NCBI RefSeq assembly: GCF_004103755.1
Contig: NZ_CP035283.1
Location: forward strand, 62,001-126,000
Source: Caproiciproducens sp. NJN-50
Lineage (GTDB): Bacteria; Bacillota; Clostridia; Oscillospirales; Acutalibacteraceae
Reading direction: 5' to 3'
Length of the DNA stretch: 64,000 nucleotides
The position numbers and the translations under genes are program-made. Under the pieces are notes generated by a model that saw nothing but the letters and a program-made list of their open reading frames with translations, did not search any database and was not told the DNA's origin. This document shows positions 42,286 through 49,962 of the stretch, piece by piece. Every line of letters starts with the position of its first letter. The first letter of the stretch is position 1.

Positions 42286-42561
42286 GGCACACGATCAGAT
42301 TCCCGGAGGACGATTTTTCAGGCTGAGCTTTTTGACCACGCAGCCCCGCTCCGTTCTGCGCGTTTCTGCCGCGCGTATCCCGGACCGCGGGACGCCTGAG
42401 CAGGTCCGTCTCTGACCGCTTCGCCGGACAGACGGGAGGGGTTCCCTCGGCGAAGCCATGCGGGCGCCGGAGAATGATTCACAGCGCCCCCAGTCTTATT
42501 TTATTCCGAGGGGCCCCCTTTCGTGCGCGATTCCGGCGCTTTCCAGAGGCCGCAGGATAAG
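42286..42561 (-). other. Structured untranslated stretch after the small membrane protein gene
   Basis: No gene seen. On the minus strand three strong hairpins follow the small gene: GGGCGC/GCGCCC (42489-42462), GCTTCGCCG/CGGCGAAGC (42456-42418) and GCGTCCCG/CGGGATACGC (42395-42373), before the terminator. It may be a 3' untranslated region or a separate RNA. Confidence 0.45.
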
Positions 42562-42699
42562 TTATTTCATATTTCTATGAACGTAAATGCTAAGCGCCTG
42601 AAACAGCTTCCATCCAACGGAGATCAGCGTCATATAGGCGAGTATTCTCAAAAGAGACTCAATCACATTCAAAGCCGGCATCCAGGTGAGGTATTCCAT
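42562..42699 (-). CDS. Small single-span membrane protein
   Basis: A 45-residue protein starting MEYLTWMPALNV and ending HRNMK, with one membrane helix (about residues 11-38: VIESLLRILAYM, TLISVGWKLFQAL). The ATG at 42699 has AAAAGGGGGA 6-7 bases upstream, a strong ribosome site. The frame, although short, has the look of a real small membrane protein: a Trp near each membrane interface and a basic cytosolic tail. It lies 94 bases after the GlyRS stop on the same strand, so it may share that transcript. Function unknown. Confidence 0.65.
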   Translation of the reverse strand: MEYLTWMPALNVIESLLRILAYMTLISVGWKLFQALSIYVHRNMK

Positions 42700-42792
42700 C
42701 GGATTTTCCCCCTTTTACCGTGTATCGCACGGAAAGCACACCGATTGCCCGATCAAACGGTTTTTCCGGGGCGGCCGCAGCGGATCTGACGA

Positions 42793-44169
42793 TTAAAAAT
42801 TGATTTTGTTTTCCAGGTAGGCGGTCAGGCCGTCGATGGCGATGCGCTCCTGCTTCATGGTGTCGCGGTCGCGCACGGTCACGCAGCCGTCCTTTTCACT
42901 GTCGAAGTCGAAGGTGATGCAGAACGGGGTGCCGATTTCATCCTGCCGGCGGTAGCGCTTGCCGATGGAGCCGGTATCGTCGTAATCGATCATGAACCGC
43001 TTGGCAAGTTCGGTGTAAACCTCCTGCGCGCGGCCGTTCAGCTTTTTGCTCAGGGGAAGCACGGCGGCCTTATAGGGCGCGAGCGCCGGGTGCAGATGCA
43101 TCACAACGCGGGTGTCTCCGCCTTCCAGCGTTTCTTCGTCATAGGCGTCGCATAGGAACGCGAGCGCCACGCGGTCCGCGCCGAGCGACGGCTCGATGAC
43201 GTAGGGGATGTAGTGCTCCTTCGATTCCGGATCGAAGAATTCCAGGCTCTTGCCGGAGTGCTCCTGGTGGCGGGACAGGTCGTAGTTGGTGCGGTCCGCG
43301 ATGCCCCAGAGCTCGCCCCAGCCGAACGGGAAGAGGTATTCGATGTCTGTCGTCGCCTTGGAATAAAACGAGAGCTCCTCCTTTTCATGGTCCCGCAGGC
43401 GGATATTCTGCTCCGTCATGCCGAGGTCCATGAGCCACTTTTCGCAGAAATCCTTCCAGAAATGGAACCAGTCGAGGTCGGTGTCCGGCTTGCAGAAAAA
43501 TTCCAGCTCCATCTGCTCAAACTCGCGCGTGCGGAACGTGAAGTTGCCGGGCGTGATCTCGTTGCGGAAGCTCTTGCCGATCTGCGCGATGCCGAACGGG
43601 ATTTTTCTTCTGGTGGTGCGCTGCACGTTCGCAAAGTTGACGAAAATGCCCTGCGCCGTTTCCGGGCGCAGGTAGATTTCATTTTTCGCGTCCTCCGTCA
43701 CGCCCTGAAAGGTTTTGAACATCAGGTTGAACTGGCGGATATCCGTGAAATTTTCGCTGCCGCAGACCGGGCACTTGATGTGGTGTTCGCGGATGAAGTC
43801 CATCATCTTCTGGTTGCTCCAGCCGTCTGCGCTCTCGCCGGTAAAATCTTCGATCAGCTTGTCGGCGCGGTGGCGCGCCTTGCAGTCGCGGCAGTCCATC
43901 AGCGGATCGGAAAACCCGCCCACATGGCCGGAGGCGACCCAGACCTCCGGGTTCATCAGAATGGCGGAATCCAGGCCGACGTTGTAGGGGCTTTCCTGAA
44001 CGAATTTTTTCCTCCACGCGGCTTTGACGTTGTTCTTGAATTCCACGCCGAGCGGGCCGTAGTCCCACGTGTTGGAAAGTCCGCCGTAGATTTCGGAACC
44101 CGAATAGACAAATCCGCGGTTCTTGCACAGGGCGACAATCTGGTCCATCGTTTTTTCAGTTGCTTGCAT
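42793..44169 (-). CDS. glyQS: Glycyl-tRNA synthetase (dimeric type)
   Basis: A 458-residue class II synthetase that charges tRNA-Gly with glycine, of the single-chain alpha2 type. It has the N-terminal CKNRGFVYSGSEIYGGLSNTWDYGPLG, the Zn-like HIKCPVCGS insertion, motif 2 around FRNEITPGNFTFRTREFEQMELEFF and motif 3 LGADRVALAFLCDAY (in parts), plus a C-terminal anticodon-binding domain. ATG 44169 follows GGAGGAAACAGC; a frame reaching 44436 is only the unread overlap with the upstream gtrA gene. No T-box is visible in the 44 bases to gtrA. Confidence 0.96.
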   Translation of the reverse strand: MQATEKTMDQIVALCKNRGFVYSGSEIYGGLSNTWDYGPLGVEFKNNVKAAWRKKFVQESPYNVGLDSAILMNPEVWVASGHVGGFSDPLMDCRDCKARHRADKLIEDFTGESADGWSNQKMMDFIREHHIKCPVCGSENFTDIRQFNLMFKTFQGVTEDAKNEIYLRPETAQGIFVNFANVQRTTRRKIPFGIAQIGKSFRNEITPGNFTFRTREFEQMELEFFCKPDTDLDWFHFWKDFCEKWLMDLGMTEQNIRLRDHEKEELSFYSKATTDIEYLFPFGWGELWGIADRTNYDLSRHQEHSGKSLEFFDPESKEHYIPYVIEPSLGADRVALAFLCDAYDEETLEGGDTRVVMHLHPALAPYKAAVLPLSKKLNGRAQEVYTELAKRFMIDYDDTGSIGKRYRRQDEIGTPFCITFDFDSEKDGCVTVRDRDTMKQERIAIDGLTAYLENKINF

Positions 44170-44213
44170 GCTGTTTCCTCCAGATCCGGCGGGACGCTGG
44201 CTGCGCCCCCCGA

Positions 44214-44633
44214 TTATTTTTTGCGGAATATGACGAGTTTGCTTAAAACATAGTTGATCGCGATGACGATTACATTGTCCACCGCTTTCGCGGCAAGGCT
44301 GTTCCACGCGAGAATGTCGATGAAAAGCCACATACAGGCGTAGTCCACGCCAAGCGAAAGAAGGCGCGCCGCCACAAAGCCGAGCAGCTCCCGCCAGAAG
44401 ACGTCCGCCTGAAAGCTGCTGCTGCGGAACACCCACAGTTTATTGGTGATGAACGCGAACGCGACGGCGAGGACCCACGCCAGCGCGTTCGCGGCCTGCC
44501 ACGGCCAGCGCAGGGCGCTGTAGCAGAACTCGAAAACGGCGATATTGAGAACGGTGGTCAGAACGCCGAAAACCAGGTACAGGATCATCTCCGGGCTGGT
44601 CAGAAAGCGCCACAATTTGAGCAGACGTTTCAT
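44214..44633 (-). CDS. GtrA-family membrane protein
   Basis: A 139-residue protein with four membrane helices, matching GtrA (PF04138). Signature regions are YLVFGVLTTVLNIAVFEF at TM1, FAFITNKLWVFRSSSF after TM2 and AINYVLSKLVIFRKK at the end. GtrA proteins are linked with polyprenyl-linked sugar movement for cell-surface polysaccharides. I start at ATG 44633, as the ATG at 44645 is part of the GGAGG ribosome site itself. It lies 44 bases ahead of glyQS on the same strand. Confidence 0.9.
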   Translation of the reverse strand: MKRLLKLWRFLTSPEMILYLVFGVLTTVLNIAVFEFCYSALRWPWQAANALAWVLAVAFAFITNKLWVFRSSSFQADVFWRELLGFVAARLLSLGVDYACMWLFIDILAWNSLAAKAVDNVIVIAINYVLSKLVIFRKK

Positions 44634-44797
44634 TGATGCCTCCATACGGGAACAAGTAGTTATAGTTTACCATTCCCATCGGTTTCTTTCAACCGAAATA
44701 CAATATTTTCAGCCGGAGCTTCCGATCTTCGGCCGGATATGACGCATATCGGCACGCCGGGGCGGAAATCCGGAAAAAACTGGACGGCTCCCACAAA

Positions 44798-44826
44798 TTG
44801 ACAGTGCCGCGAACAAAAAGTATAAT
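44798..44826 (+). promoter_or_regulatory. Consensus promoter of the four-TM protein gene
   Basis: TTGACA (44798-44803), 17-base spacer, TATAAT (44821-44826), with GGAGAGG 8 bases before the ATG at 44875. Expected to be strong. Confidence 0.92.
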
Positions 44827-44874
44827 GAGGACAGATGATTTCATATGCTTGGAGATAAAGGAGAGGTACATAAT

Positions 44875-45417
44875 ATGGAAAAAAAGAATCTGCGGAAAAC
44901 CGAGGGCCTTCCGTTTACGCTCGGCATGGCGGCCGGCGTTGTTCTGCTGCTGGAAACCATTCTTTCGTTCAGCCTGAGTCCGATCATCACCAAAGTGACG
45001 GTAGACTACATGTCTGCCAAAATGAACATCAGCGCGGCGGCGTCCTCGGGCAGCTCGATCGGCGGGACGGTCGGCGCCGTCGTATCGTTCCTGGTCATGC
45101 CGGGTATTTTCCTTCTTCTTCTTTTCCTGGGCAGAAACAAGGAAAAGAGGGGCAGTACCTTCGCGGTGGTCTGGATTGTCATCGCGGTGCTCAGCATCGT
45201 TTCCAGTGTGGCTTCCCTGATGATTTTTCAGAACGGGGAACTGCAGAAGCAGATCGTCGAGGCCGTGAACACGGTGATGCCCGGCGGATACTGGATCGAA
45301 AACGGCCTCGCCCTGATCGGCCACCTGCTGATCATCGCTTCGTGCGTCGTATTCTGGAAACGCCTTCACGAGCCGCCGGTATCGGAGGTTCCGGGACCAT
45401 TCGGCCAGGACGCATAG
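44875..45417 (+). CDS. Four-TM membrane protein of unknown function
   Basis: A 180-residue protein that I do not recognise. It has four predicted membrane helices (about 14-34, 59-80, 92-115, 140-160) joined by short loops; the first loop after TM1 is about 25 residues and carries SSGSSIGGTVG. The ends are charged and lie inside. It has its own strong consensus promoter. The gene ends in the repeat that starts GGACGCATAGCGCC, so its last few residues (FGQDA) may come from the repeat. Role unknown. Confidence 0.75.
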   Translation: MEKKNLRKTEGLPFTLGMAAGVVLLLETILSFSLSPIITKVTVDYMSAKMNISAAASSGSSIGGTVGAVVSFLVMPGIFLLLLFLGRNKEKRGSTFAVVWIVIAVLSIVSSVASLMIFQNGELQKQIVEAVNTVMPGGYWIENGLALIGHLLIIASCVVFWKRLHEPPVSEVPGPFGQDA

Positions 45418-45466
45418 CGCCTTTCGGGAGTATTTACTCTCCGTCCCGCCCGTCTCAGCCGGCCTT

Positions 45467-46183
45467 TTACTGTTTTGCAAACGGCGATTTGCCGCCGAGC
45501 CAGCCGCGGGCTTCCCAGTACTCCCGGTCGAGCGGGATGTCCGCTCCGTTTTTGTGCATCATCCGGCTGATGAAAAAGAAAAAACGAGTAAAGAGATATG
45601 GCGCGCTGTCTCCCTTTCGGACGGCGCGCCAGAATTTTTCGGCGCTGCGGTCGAGCTGGCGGGCGTATTTTTCCTGCTTTTTAGGGGGCATTTCATCCCA
45701 GCTCAGCGCGAAAATGCGAAAACCTTTCTGATACACCCGGTTGATTCCCCAGTATTTTAAACTGGTTGCAATCGGCTTCATGGCGGATTTCGTCCCCGCG
45801 CCCGCGGCGGTGGAGATCAGGAATGCCTTTTTGTGGAAGAATCCCGGCTTTGGACGGTGATTGATGAACAGGAACGGATAGTGGTCCAGAAAATTTTTCA
45901 TCCCGCCGGAGGCCGACATCACATAGACCGGCGTCGTCAGGACCAGAGCGTCCGACGCGAGCATGGAGTCGAGGATCGGCTTTGTGTAGGAAACATGGGG
46001 GCATCCCTCTTCGCCGCGCGTGACACAGGCGGCGCAGCCGTGGCAGAATTCCGGAAGGTCCTGCGGAAGAAAAAATTCGCGCGCTTCGATTGGCCCGCGC
46101 TTTTTCAGCGCTTCCAGAAACAACTGAGCGGCCCGGTAGGTATTCCCCCTGCGCGGGCTGCCGTGGATCACCGTGAGTTTCAT
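45467..46183 (-). CDS. Flavodoxin-fold NAD(P)H-dependent reductase
   Basis: A 238-residue protein of the NADPH-dependent FMN reductase/flavodoxin-like group. It begins KLTVIHGSPRRGNTYRAAQLF (FMN phosphate loop), followed by FCHGCAACVTRGEEGCPH, a Cys-rich segment found in the iron-sulfur flavoprotein subfamily (three or four Cys at about 48, 51, 59), and LTTPVYVMSASGGMKNFLDH, which binds the flavin. The C-terminal third (about 165-238) is an extra basic domain. ATG 46183 has GGAAG 7-12 bases upstream; a frame to 46489 is in the repeat. Probably an electron-transfer flavoprotein. Confidence 0.88.
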   Translation of the reverse strand: MKLTVIHGSPRRGNTYRAAQLFLEALKKRGPIEAREFFLPQDLPEFCHGCAACVTRGEEGCPHVSYTKPILDSMLASDALVLTTPVYVMSASGGMKNFLDHYPFLFINHRPKPGFFHKKAFLISTAAGAGTKSAMKPIATSLKYWGINRVYQKGFRIFALSWDEMPPKKQEKYARQLDRSAEKFWRAVRKGDSAPYLFTRFFFFISRMMHKNGADIPLDREYWEARGWLGGKSPFAKQ

Positions 46184-46558
46184 TCGAGGCACTTCCTTTC
46201 GTTTTGCCGTTCCGGGAGAACGGCCGGGTAGTCCGGGAGATTCCGACTTCTGTCCCGCCGGTCCATCCGGACGGGACGCGGACGCACAGTGTCTTTTCGC
46301 GCCTACGGCGGTCGCGACTTCAGCCTTTTTTGCGATCAAGCCGGACAGGGCCGATCTTTTGCGGACCTGAGGCCCGGTGCCCCTTAACCTTTTATTTCTT
46401 CTGATTTTCTCTTCTGCGCTCCGGCCGCGCAGGCCCCTCCTTTCGGTCTTGAACGAAAGGAGGCAAAGTTCGCACGGGGGGATTTTCAACTCCCGTAGGG
46501 AGGGTTCCAGAGAAAATCCCCCCTGAACCCCCCGGGAGCCGTCAAAAAGATTTTTTCT
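46184..46558 (+). repeat. REP-like cluster and intact linker of the second array
   Basis: Contains GGACGCACAGTGTC with CGCGCCTACGGCG (46266-46300), the GCGATCAAGCCGGACAGGGCC block, the inverted TTAACC...TTTCTTCTGA...GCGCTCCGGCCGCGC unit and then the 107-base stretch (46452-46558) that is missing at the IS30 insertion. This includes an AACTCCCGTAGGGAGGGTT hairpin. No gene is visible. Confidence 0.7.
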
Positions 46559-46833
46559 GTTCTTCTAACAACAGCTTTTCATGGACGACGGGGGCTGAAA
46601 AATTAAAGCCACAAAGTATTTACCTAAAAGCTGAAATTCTTCAAAAAGTTACCTTTTTACATACGGCGTAAGATTGGGAATCGTTCAATGGGAAGCACTT
46701 GCGTAAGAATTCGTTGTTGCTTCATGACAGGTGCCGGGGTGCAGGGGGACGTTTAGGTGCCCCTCCCGACGGGAAGTTGAAGTCCCCCTGCATAGTCTTT
46801 GCCGCCTTTCTGCTATATCAGAAAGGCGGGGCC
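46559..46833 (+). repeat. Structured non-coding module 2, copy 3
   Basis: Nearly identical to copy 1 (6885-7159), including the variable segment (46697-46719, starting ACTTGCGTAA) and both long hairpins. Followed by a REP-like linker and ncRNA copy B, in the same order as in the first array. Confidence 0.8.
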
Positions 46834-47015
46834 CGCGCGGCCTGAGCGCAAAGAAGAAAATAAGAAGAAATGATCGGTTAAGGGGAACCGGGCCATAGGC
46901 CCACAGGAATCCGGCCTGAGGACATAGAAAAAATGAATAGAAGAAATTTTGGGTTAAGAGGCTCCGGGCGCCAAGCACTCAAAAACCGATAAAATATGAA
47001 ATCGAATATTACCTG
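46834..47015 (+). repeat. Linker with REP-like unit before ncRNA copy B
   Basis: A copy of the GCGGCCTGAGCGCA-(A-rich)-GGTTAAGGGGAACCGGGCC unit, then the CCGGCCTGAGGACATAG and GGGCGCCAAGCACTC fragments shared with 7160-7335. Confidence 0.6.
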
Positions 47016-47044
47016 TTGAATTTTGGTAAATTAAGGATTATAAT
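47016..47044 (+). promoter_or_regulatory. Promoter of ncRNA copy B
   Basis: TTGAAT (47016-47021), 17-base spacer, TATAAT (47039-47044), identical to copy A. Confidence 0.85.
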
Positions 47045-47050
47045 AGAATC

Positions 47051-47284
47051 GCAAGGTAAATAAAAGGTGCAATGCAGAGGCAGGGTGTACCACCACCCGC
47101 CTCCTGCATACGGAGACTCAGGCTCTCCATACACAACGGAATTCACCGCGCATTGCAGGACTTATTATACTTCCTTTTTCTGTTTTTGTACAGGGGAAGG
47201 AAGTATAAACACTTCTTTTTCCTCCTGTATCTGCGCGCGCGCCGGTGTATGGAATGACAACAAATTCCGTACCGGCGCTTTTTG
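47051..47284 (+). ncRNA. Structured ncRNA candidate, copy B
   Basis: Very close to copy A outside the junction hairpins. The closing helix is TGCAAT (47068-47073) with ATTGCA (about 47152-47157). P2 is TGCAG-AGGC-A-GGGTG-TACCA-CACCC-GCCT-CCTGCA, well paired though different in sequence from copy A; P3 is GGAGA/TCTCC; P4 is CGG/CCG as in A. The terminal hairpin has a 3-base loop insertion relative to A (GACAACAA against GACAA) and is followed by TTTTTG. Confidence 0.65.
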
Positions 47285-47960
47285 TTGCCTTGCGGGCGGC
47301 GTGACGCCGCTTCCTTCGGCCTGCCGGACAGAACGGCGAAAATTCGCGGCTCAGTTTGGCAGGACGGTCTGGGGAATCTCCCAAAGGCAAAGCCCTTGCG
47401 CGGACCCGCCGGTCCATTGGACGAACGTGCCAACGGCGGACGCGATTTCCGCTTGCCGGGAGTTTCTTCCCTCTGTCCCACCCATCTCAGCTAATCATCT
47501 CGCTGTCTGCTGAACGGTGGGCCGTTGGATGCAACGTCATCGTTGCCCGCCGGCGGAATTCCGAATGTATGTGAAAGAAGTATGAACGCGGAAAGTCCAG
47601 CCCATACCCGGCGCAGTGAGAGAGATTCCGCCGGCAAAACAGGGAGCGGAGCGTCCAGCCCGATTGGCGCTCCGCTCCCGATTTTTATCAACAATCTATT
47701 ATATTTTTTAATCATAATACAAATCGCGGATATTTAACTTTGTGCTGGACGTGAACGCAACGATCTTTTCTTGCCCTACCGGCTTCTATTCTGTGGCCAT
47801 AGCCTGAAGAGTTGCAGTATGTTGAAATCCGGGACAACCCCGTAACCCGGAAAGTTTTCCGCCCGTTCTTTTCGCTTTCGGGAGATTCTAACTTCTGCCC
47901 CGCCAGACTAAGCAAACGGCTTTTTCCGTTCTGACTGGCGGACCGTCCCGACCGGATGGT
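47285..47960 (+). repeat. Downstream modules of the second array
   Basis: 47285-47690 matches 7601-8010; 47597-47960 matches the reverse complement of 41098-41490. It includes the hairpin GGGAGCGGAGCG/CGCTCCGCTCCC with T run (47642-47684) and the CCGCCAG hairpin (47901-47941). The last part overlaps the 3' end of the HD-domain gene. Confidence 0.75.
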
Positions 47961-48468
47961 CTCCGGCCGGATGGTCCGAAAGAAACTGGTCCCGGAGGTA
48001 CCGCTTTCCGGTTTCCGTGCGGAAAATCCGTTCCATGGCCGCGCGGGCCGTTTCCGGCGAACTGCCGTCCTCGTAGAGATTGACCAGAAAATCCGCCTCG
48101 ACCAGAATCTGGTAATCCATGCCGGAAATCCCGTTGTAGGTGTGGTGATGCCCGATCAGAAAACATACCCGGTCGATAAACCCGCCGGGAAGTCCGAGCG
48201 GCTCCAAAATCCGCCTCGCGACGGGAGGCCCTTCCAGCTCCTGGTACCGGCCCGCGCTGGAGCCGTATTTCCGCTCGCTTTCATGGATGCCGATGTCGTG
48301 CAGCACCGCCGCGGTTTCCAGGATGTCCCGCTCCGCGCGGGGAATGCCCTCCTCTTCGGCAATCGCTTTGGAAAAAGCGTAAACCTTCAGCGCGTGCTGA
48401 ATCCGTTTCGGATCGCCCGCGTCACAGCGGAGCAAAGCCGTGATGATTTTAGAAATCGGAACCTCCAT
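47908..48468 (-). CDS. HD-domain phosphohydrolase
   Basis: A 186-residue HD-superfamily protein. Metal ligands are in RIQHALKVYAF (His about 25), AVLHDIGIHES (HD about 57-58), LIGHHHTYNG (His about 104-106) and LVEADFLVN (Asp about 123). Such proteins hydrolyse nucleotides or phosphomonoesters; the substrate is not known. The last about 22 residues (from DHPAGDHPVGTVR to the end) are encoded by the repeat that also follows the pseudo-ATPase gene, so its original stop seems to have been lost to a repeat. It is the last gene of the potassium uptake operon, 33 bases after trkH. Confidence 0.85.
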   Translation of the reverse strand: MEVPISKIITALLRCDAGDPKRIQHALKVYAFSKAIAEEEGIPRAERDILETAAVLHDIGIHESERKYGSSAGRYQELEGPPVARRILEPLGLPGGFIDRVCFLIGHHHTYNGISGMDYQILVEADFLVNLYEDGSSPETARAAMERIFRTETGKRYLRDQFLSDHPAGDHPVGTVRQSERKKPFA

Positions 48469-48501
48469 GAAGATATCCTCCTTGTCTTTCCGCCGGCTCC
48501 G

Positions 48502-49962
48502 CTATCCCCTGCTCTTCACCCAGCAGCCGGGGGCCAGAACCACCAGAACCGGCAGGATTTCCAGCCGTCCGAGAATCATGCTGAAGGAAAAGACCAGCTT
48601 GCTGAACGGGGAGAAACCGGAAAAATTGCCCAGCGGCCCCACCAGCCCGAGACCAGGCCCGATATTCCCGAGCGTGGCGGCGACGGCCGTAAAGGAAGTG
48701 ACCAGGTCCTTGCCGTCCGGCAGGATCAGAAAGAGCGCGCAGGTAAAAACGGCGATGTAAAGGAAGAAAAAGGACAGAATGGAAGAAATCGTCTCCTCTT
48801 CCATAGCCCGCCCATTCAGCCTGACCCGGTAAATCGAGTGGGGATGGATAATTTTGGCGACCTCGCGCCGGGCGATCTTGAAGAGGACGACGATGCGCAC
48901 TGATTTGATCGCGCCGCCGGTCGAGCCGGAGCACGGACCCAGGAACATCAGCAGGACAAGAATCGCCTGGCTGAAAAAGGGCCAGGTGGCGAAATCGGTG
49001 GAACTGAACCCCGTCGTCGTGATGACGGAGCTGACCTGGAAAAACGACTGCCGCAGGGCCTCCGGCACCGGGACGGGCATGCTCCGGCAGAGGTTCAGGG
49101 CAATCAGGGCGGTGGAAACCGCGACGGTGCCGAAATAAAACCGGAGTTCTTCGTCGTGCAGCACCGCGCGGAAATTTTTATGGATCAAAAAATAATAAAG
49201 CGTAAAGTTGACGCCGAACAGCAGCATGAATACGGCGATGACCAATTCCAGATACGGGCTGTGATAGGCGGCGACGCTGAGATTCTTGTTGGAAAAGCCG
49301 CCGGTTCCCGCCGTGCCGAACGTGTGGATCAGCGAATCGAACAGCGGCATGCGGCCGATCCGCAGGAACAGGATTTCAACGACCGTCATGACGCAGTAGA
49401 TCGCATACAGGATCCTGGCCGCGTGGTCCATGCGCGGAACCAGCTTTTCAGGGGTGGGGCCGGGGGATTCCGCTTTCAGAATGGAAATCGCGCCGTTTGA
49501 ACCGATTCTGCCGTTCGGATTCAGTGCCAGCATCAGAACCAGAACGCCCATGCCGCCCATCCAGTGGGTGAAGCTGCGCCAGAACAGGATGCCGTTCGGC
49601 AGGCCCTCCACCTTCTGCAAAATACTGGCGCCCGTCGTAGTGAAGCCGGAGACCGCCTCGAAAAAAGCGTCCACGGGTGAGGGGATCGCCCCGCTGATCA
49701 CAAACGGCAGCGCGCCGAAAATGGAGATCAGCAGCCAGCCGATCGCCACGATCGCAAATCCGTCCCGCCCGTACATCCGCTTCTGCCGCACGGGGCAGAG
49801 GGACATCACGCCGCCGGCAAGCGTGAGAAGGATGATGGAAAAAAGGAAAGAAGGGGCGTCTCCCTGCTTGTAGTAAGTCGCGATCAGCAGCGGGGGCACC
49901 ATGCAGCCGGCCTCGACCCAGAGAAGATATCCCAGATATCTGCAGATCAGTGGACAGTTCAA
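48502..49962 (-). CDS. trkH: Trk-type potassium uptake protein, TrkH
   Basis: A 486-residue K+ channel-like transporter with the four-repeat TrkH/KtrB layout of membrane-pore-membrane units. Pore loops include AVSGFTTTGASIL (about 88-100), TFGTAGTGGFSN (about 215), SVITTTGFSSTDF (about 315) and AVAATLGNIGPGLG (about 435), with Gly-rich filter positions. It acts with TrkA, whose stop it overlaps by 4 bases (ATGA), giving coupled translation. Confidence 0.95.
   Translation of the reverse strand: MNCPLICRYLGYLLWVEAGCMVPPLLIATYYKQGDAPSFLFSIILLTLAGGVMSLCPVRQKRMYGRDGFAIVAIGWLLISIFGALPFVISGAIPSPVDAFFEAVSGFTTTGASILQKVEGLPNGILFWRSFTHWMGGMGVLVLMLALNPNGRIGSNGAISILKAESPGPTPEKLVPRMDHAARILYAIYCVMTVVEILFLRIGRMPLFDSLIHTFGTAGTGGFSNKNLSVAAYHSPYLELVIAVFMLLFGVNFTLYYFLIHKNFRAVLHDEELRFYFGTVAVSTALIALNLCRSMPVPVPEALRQSFFQVSSVITTTGFSSTDFATWPFFSQAILVLLMFLGPCSGSTGGAIKSVRIVVLFKIARREVAKIIHPHSIYRVRLNGRAMEEETISSILSFFFLYIAVFTCALFLILPDGKDLVTSFTAVAATLGNIGPGLGLVGPLGNFSGFSPFSKLVFSFSMILGRLEILPVLVVLAPGCWVKSRG

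Noticed and set aside
42373..42540. 6S, SRP or tmRNA gene on the minus strand
   Set aside because: None of the hallmark sequences of these RNAs (SRP tetraloop region, tmRNA tag frame, 6S bubble) could be recognised; left as an unclassified structured stretch.
42523..42789. Plus-strand 88-codon frame before GlyRS
   Set aside because: It is antisense to the better supported 45-residue membrane protein, has no ribosome site and no recognisable features.
44170..44436. N-terminal extension of GlyRS to 44436
   Set aside because: It lies in another frame of gtrA and lacks conservation; GGAGGAAACAGC before ATG 44169 fixes the start.
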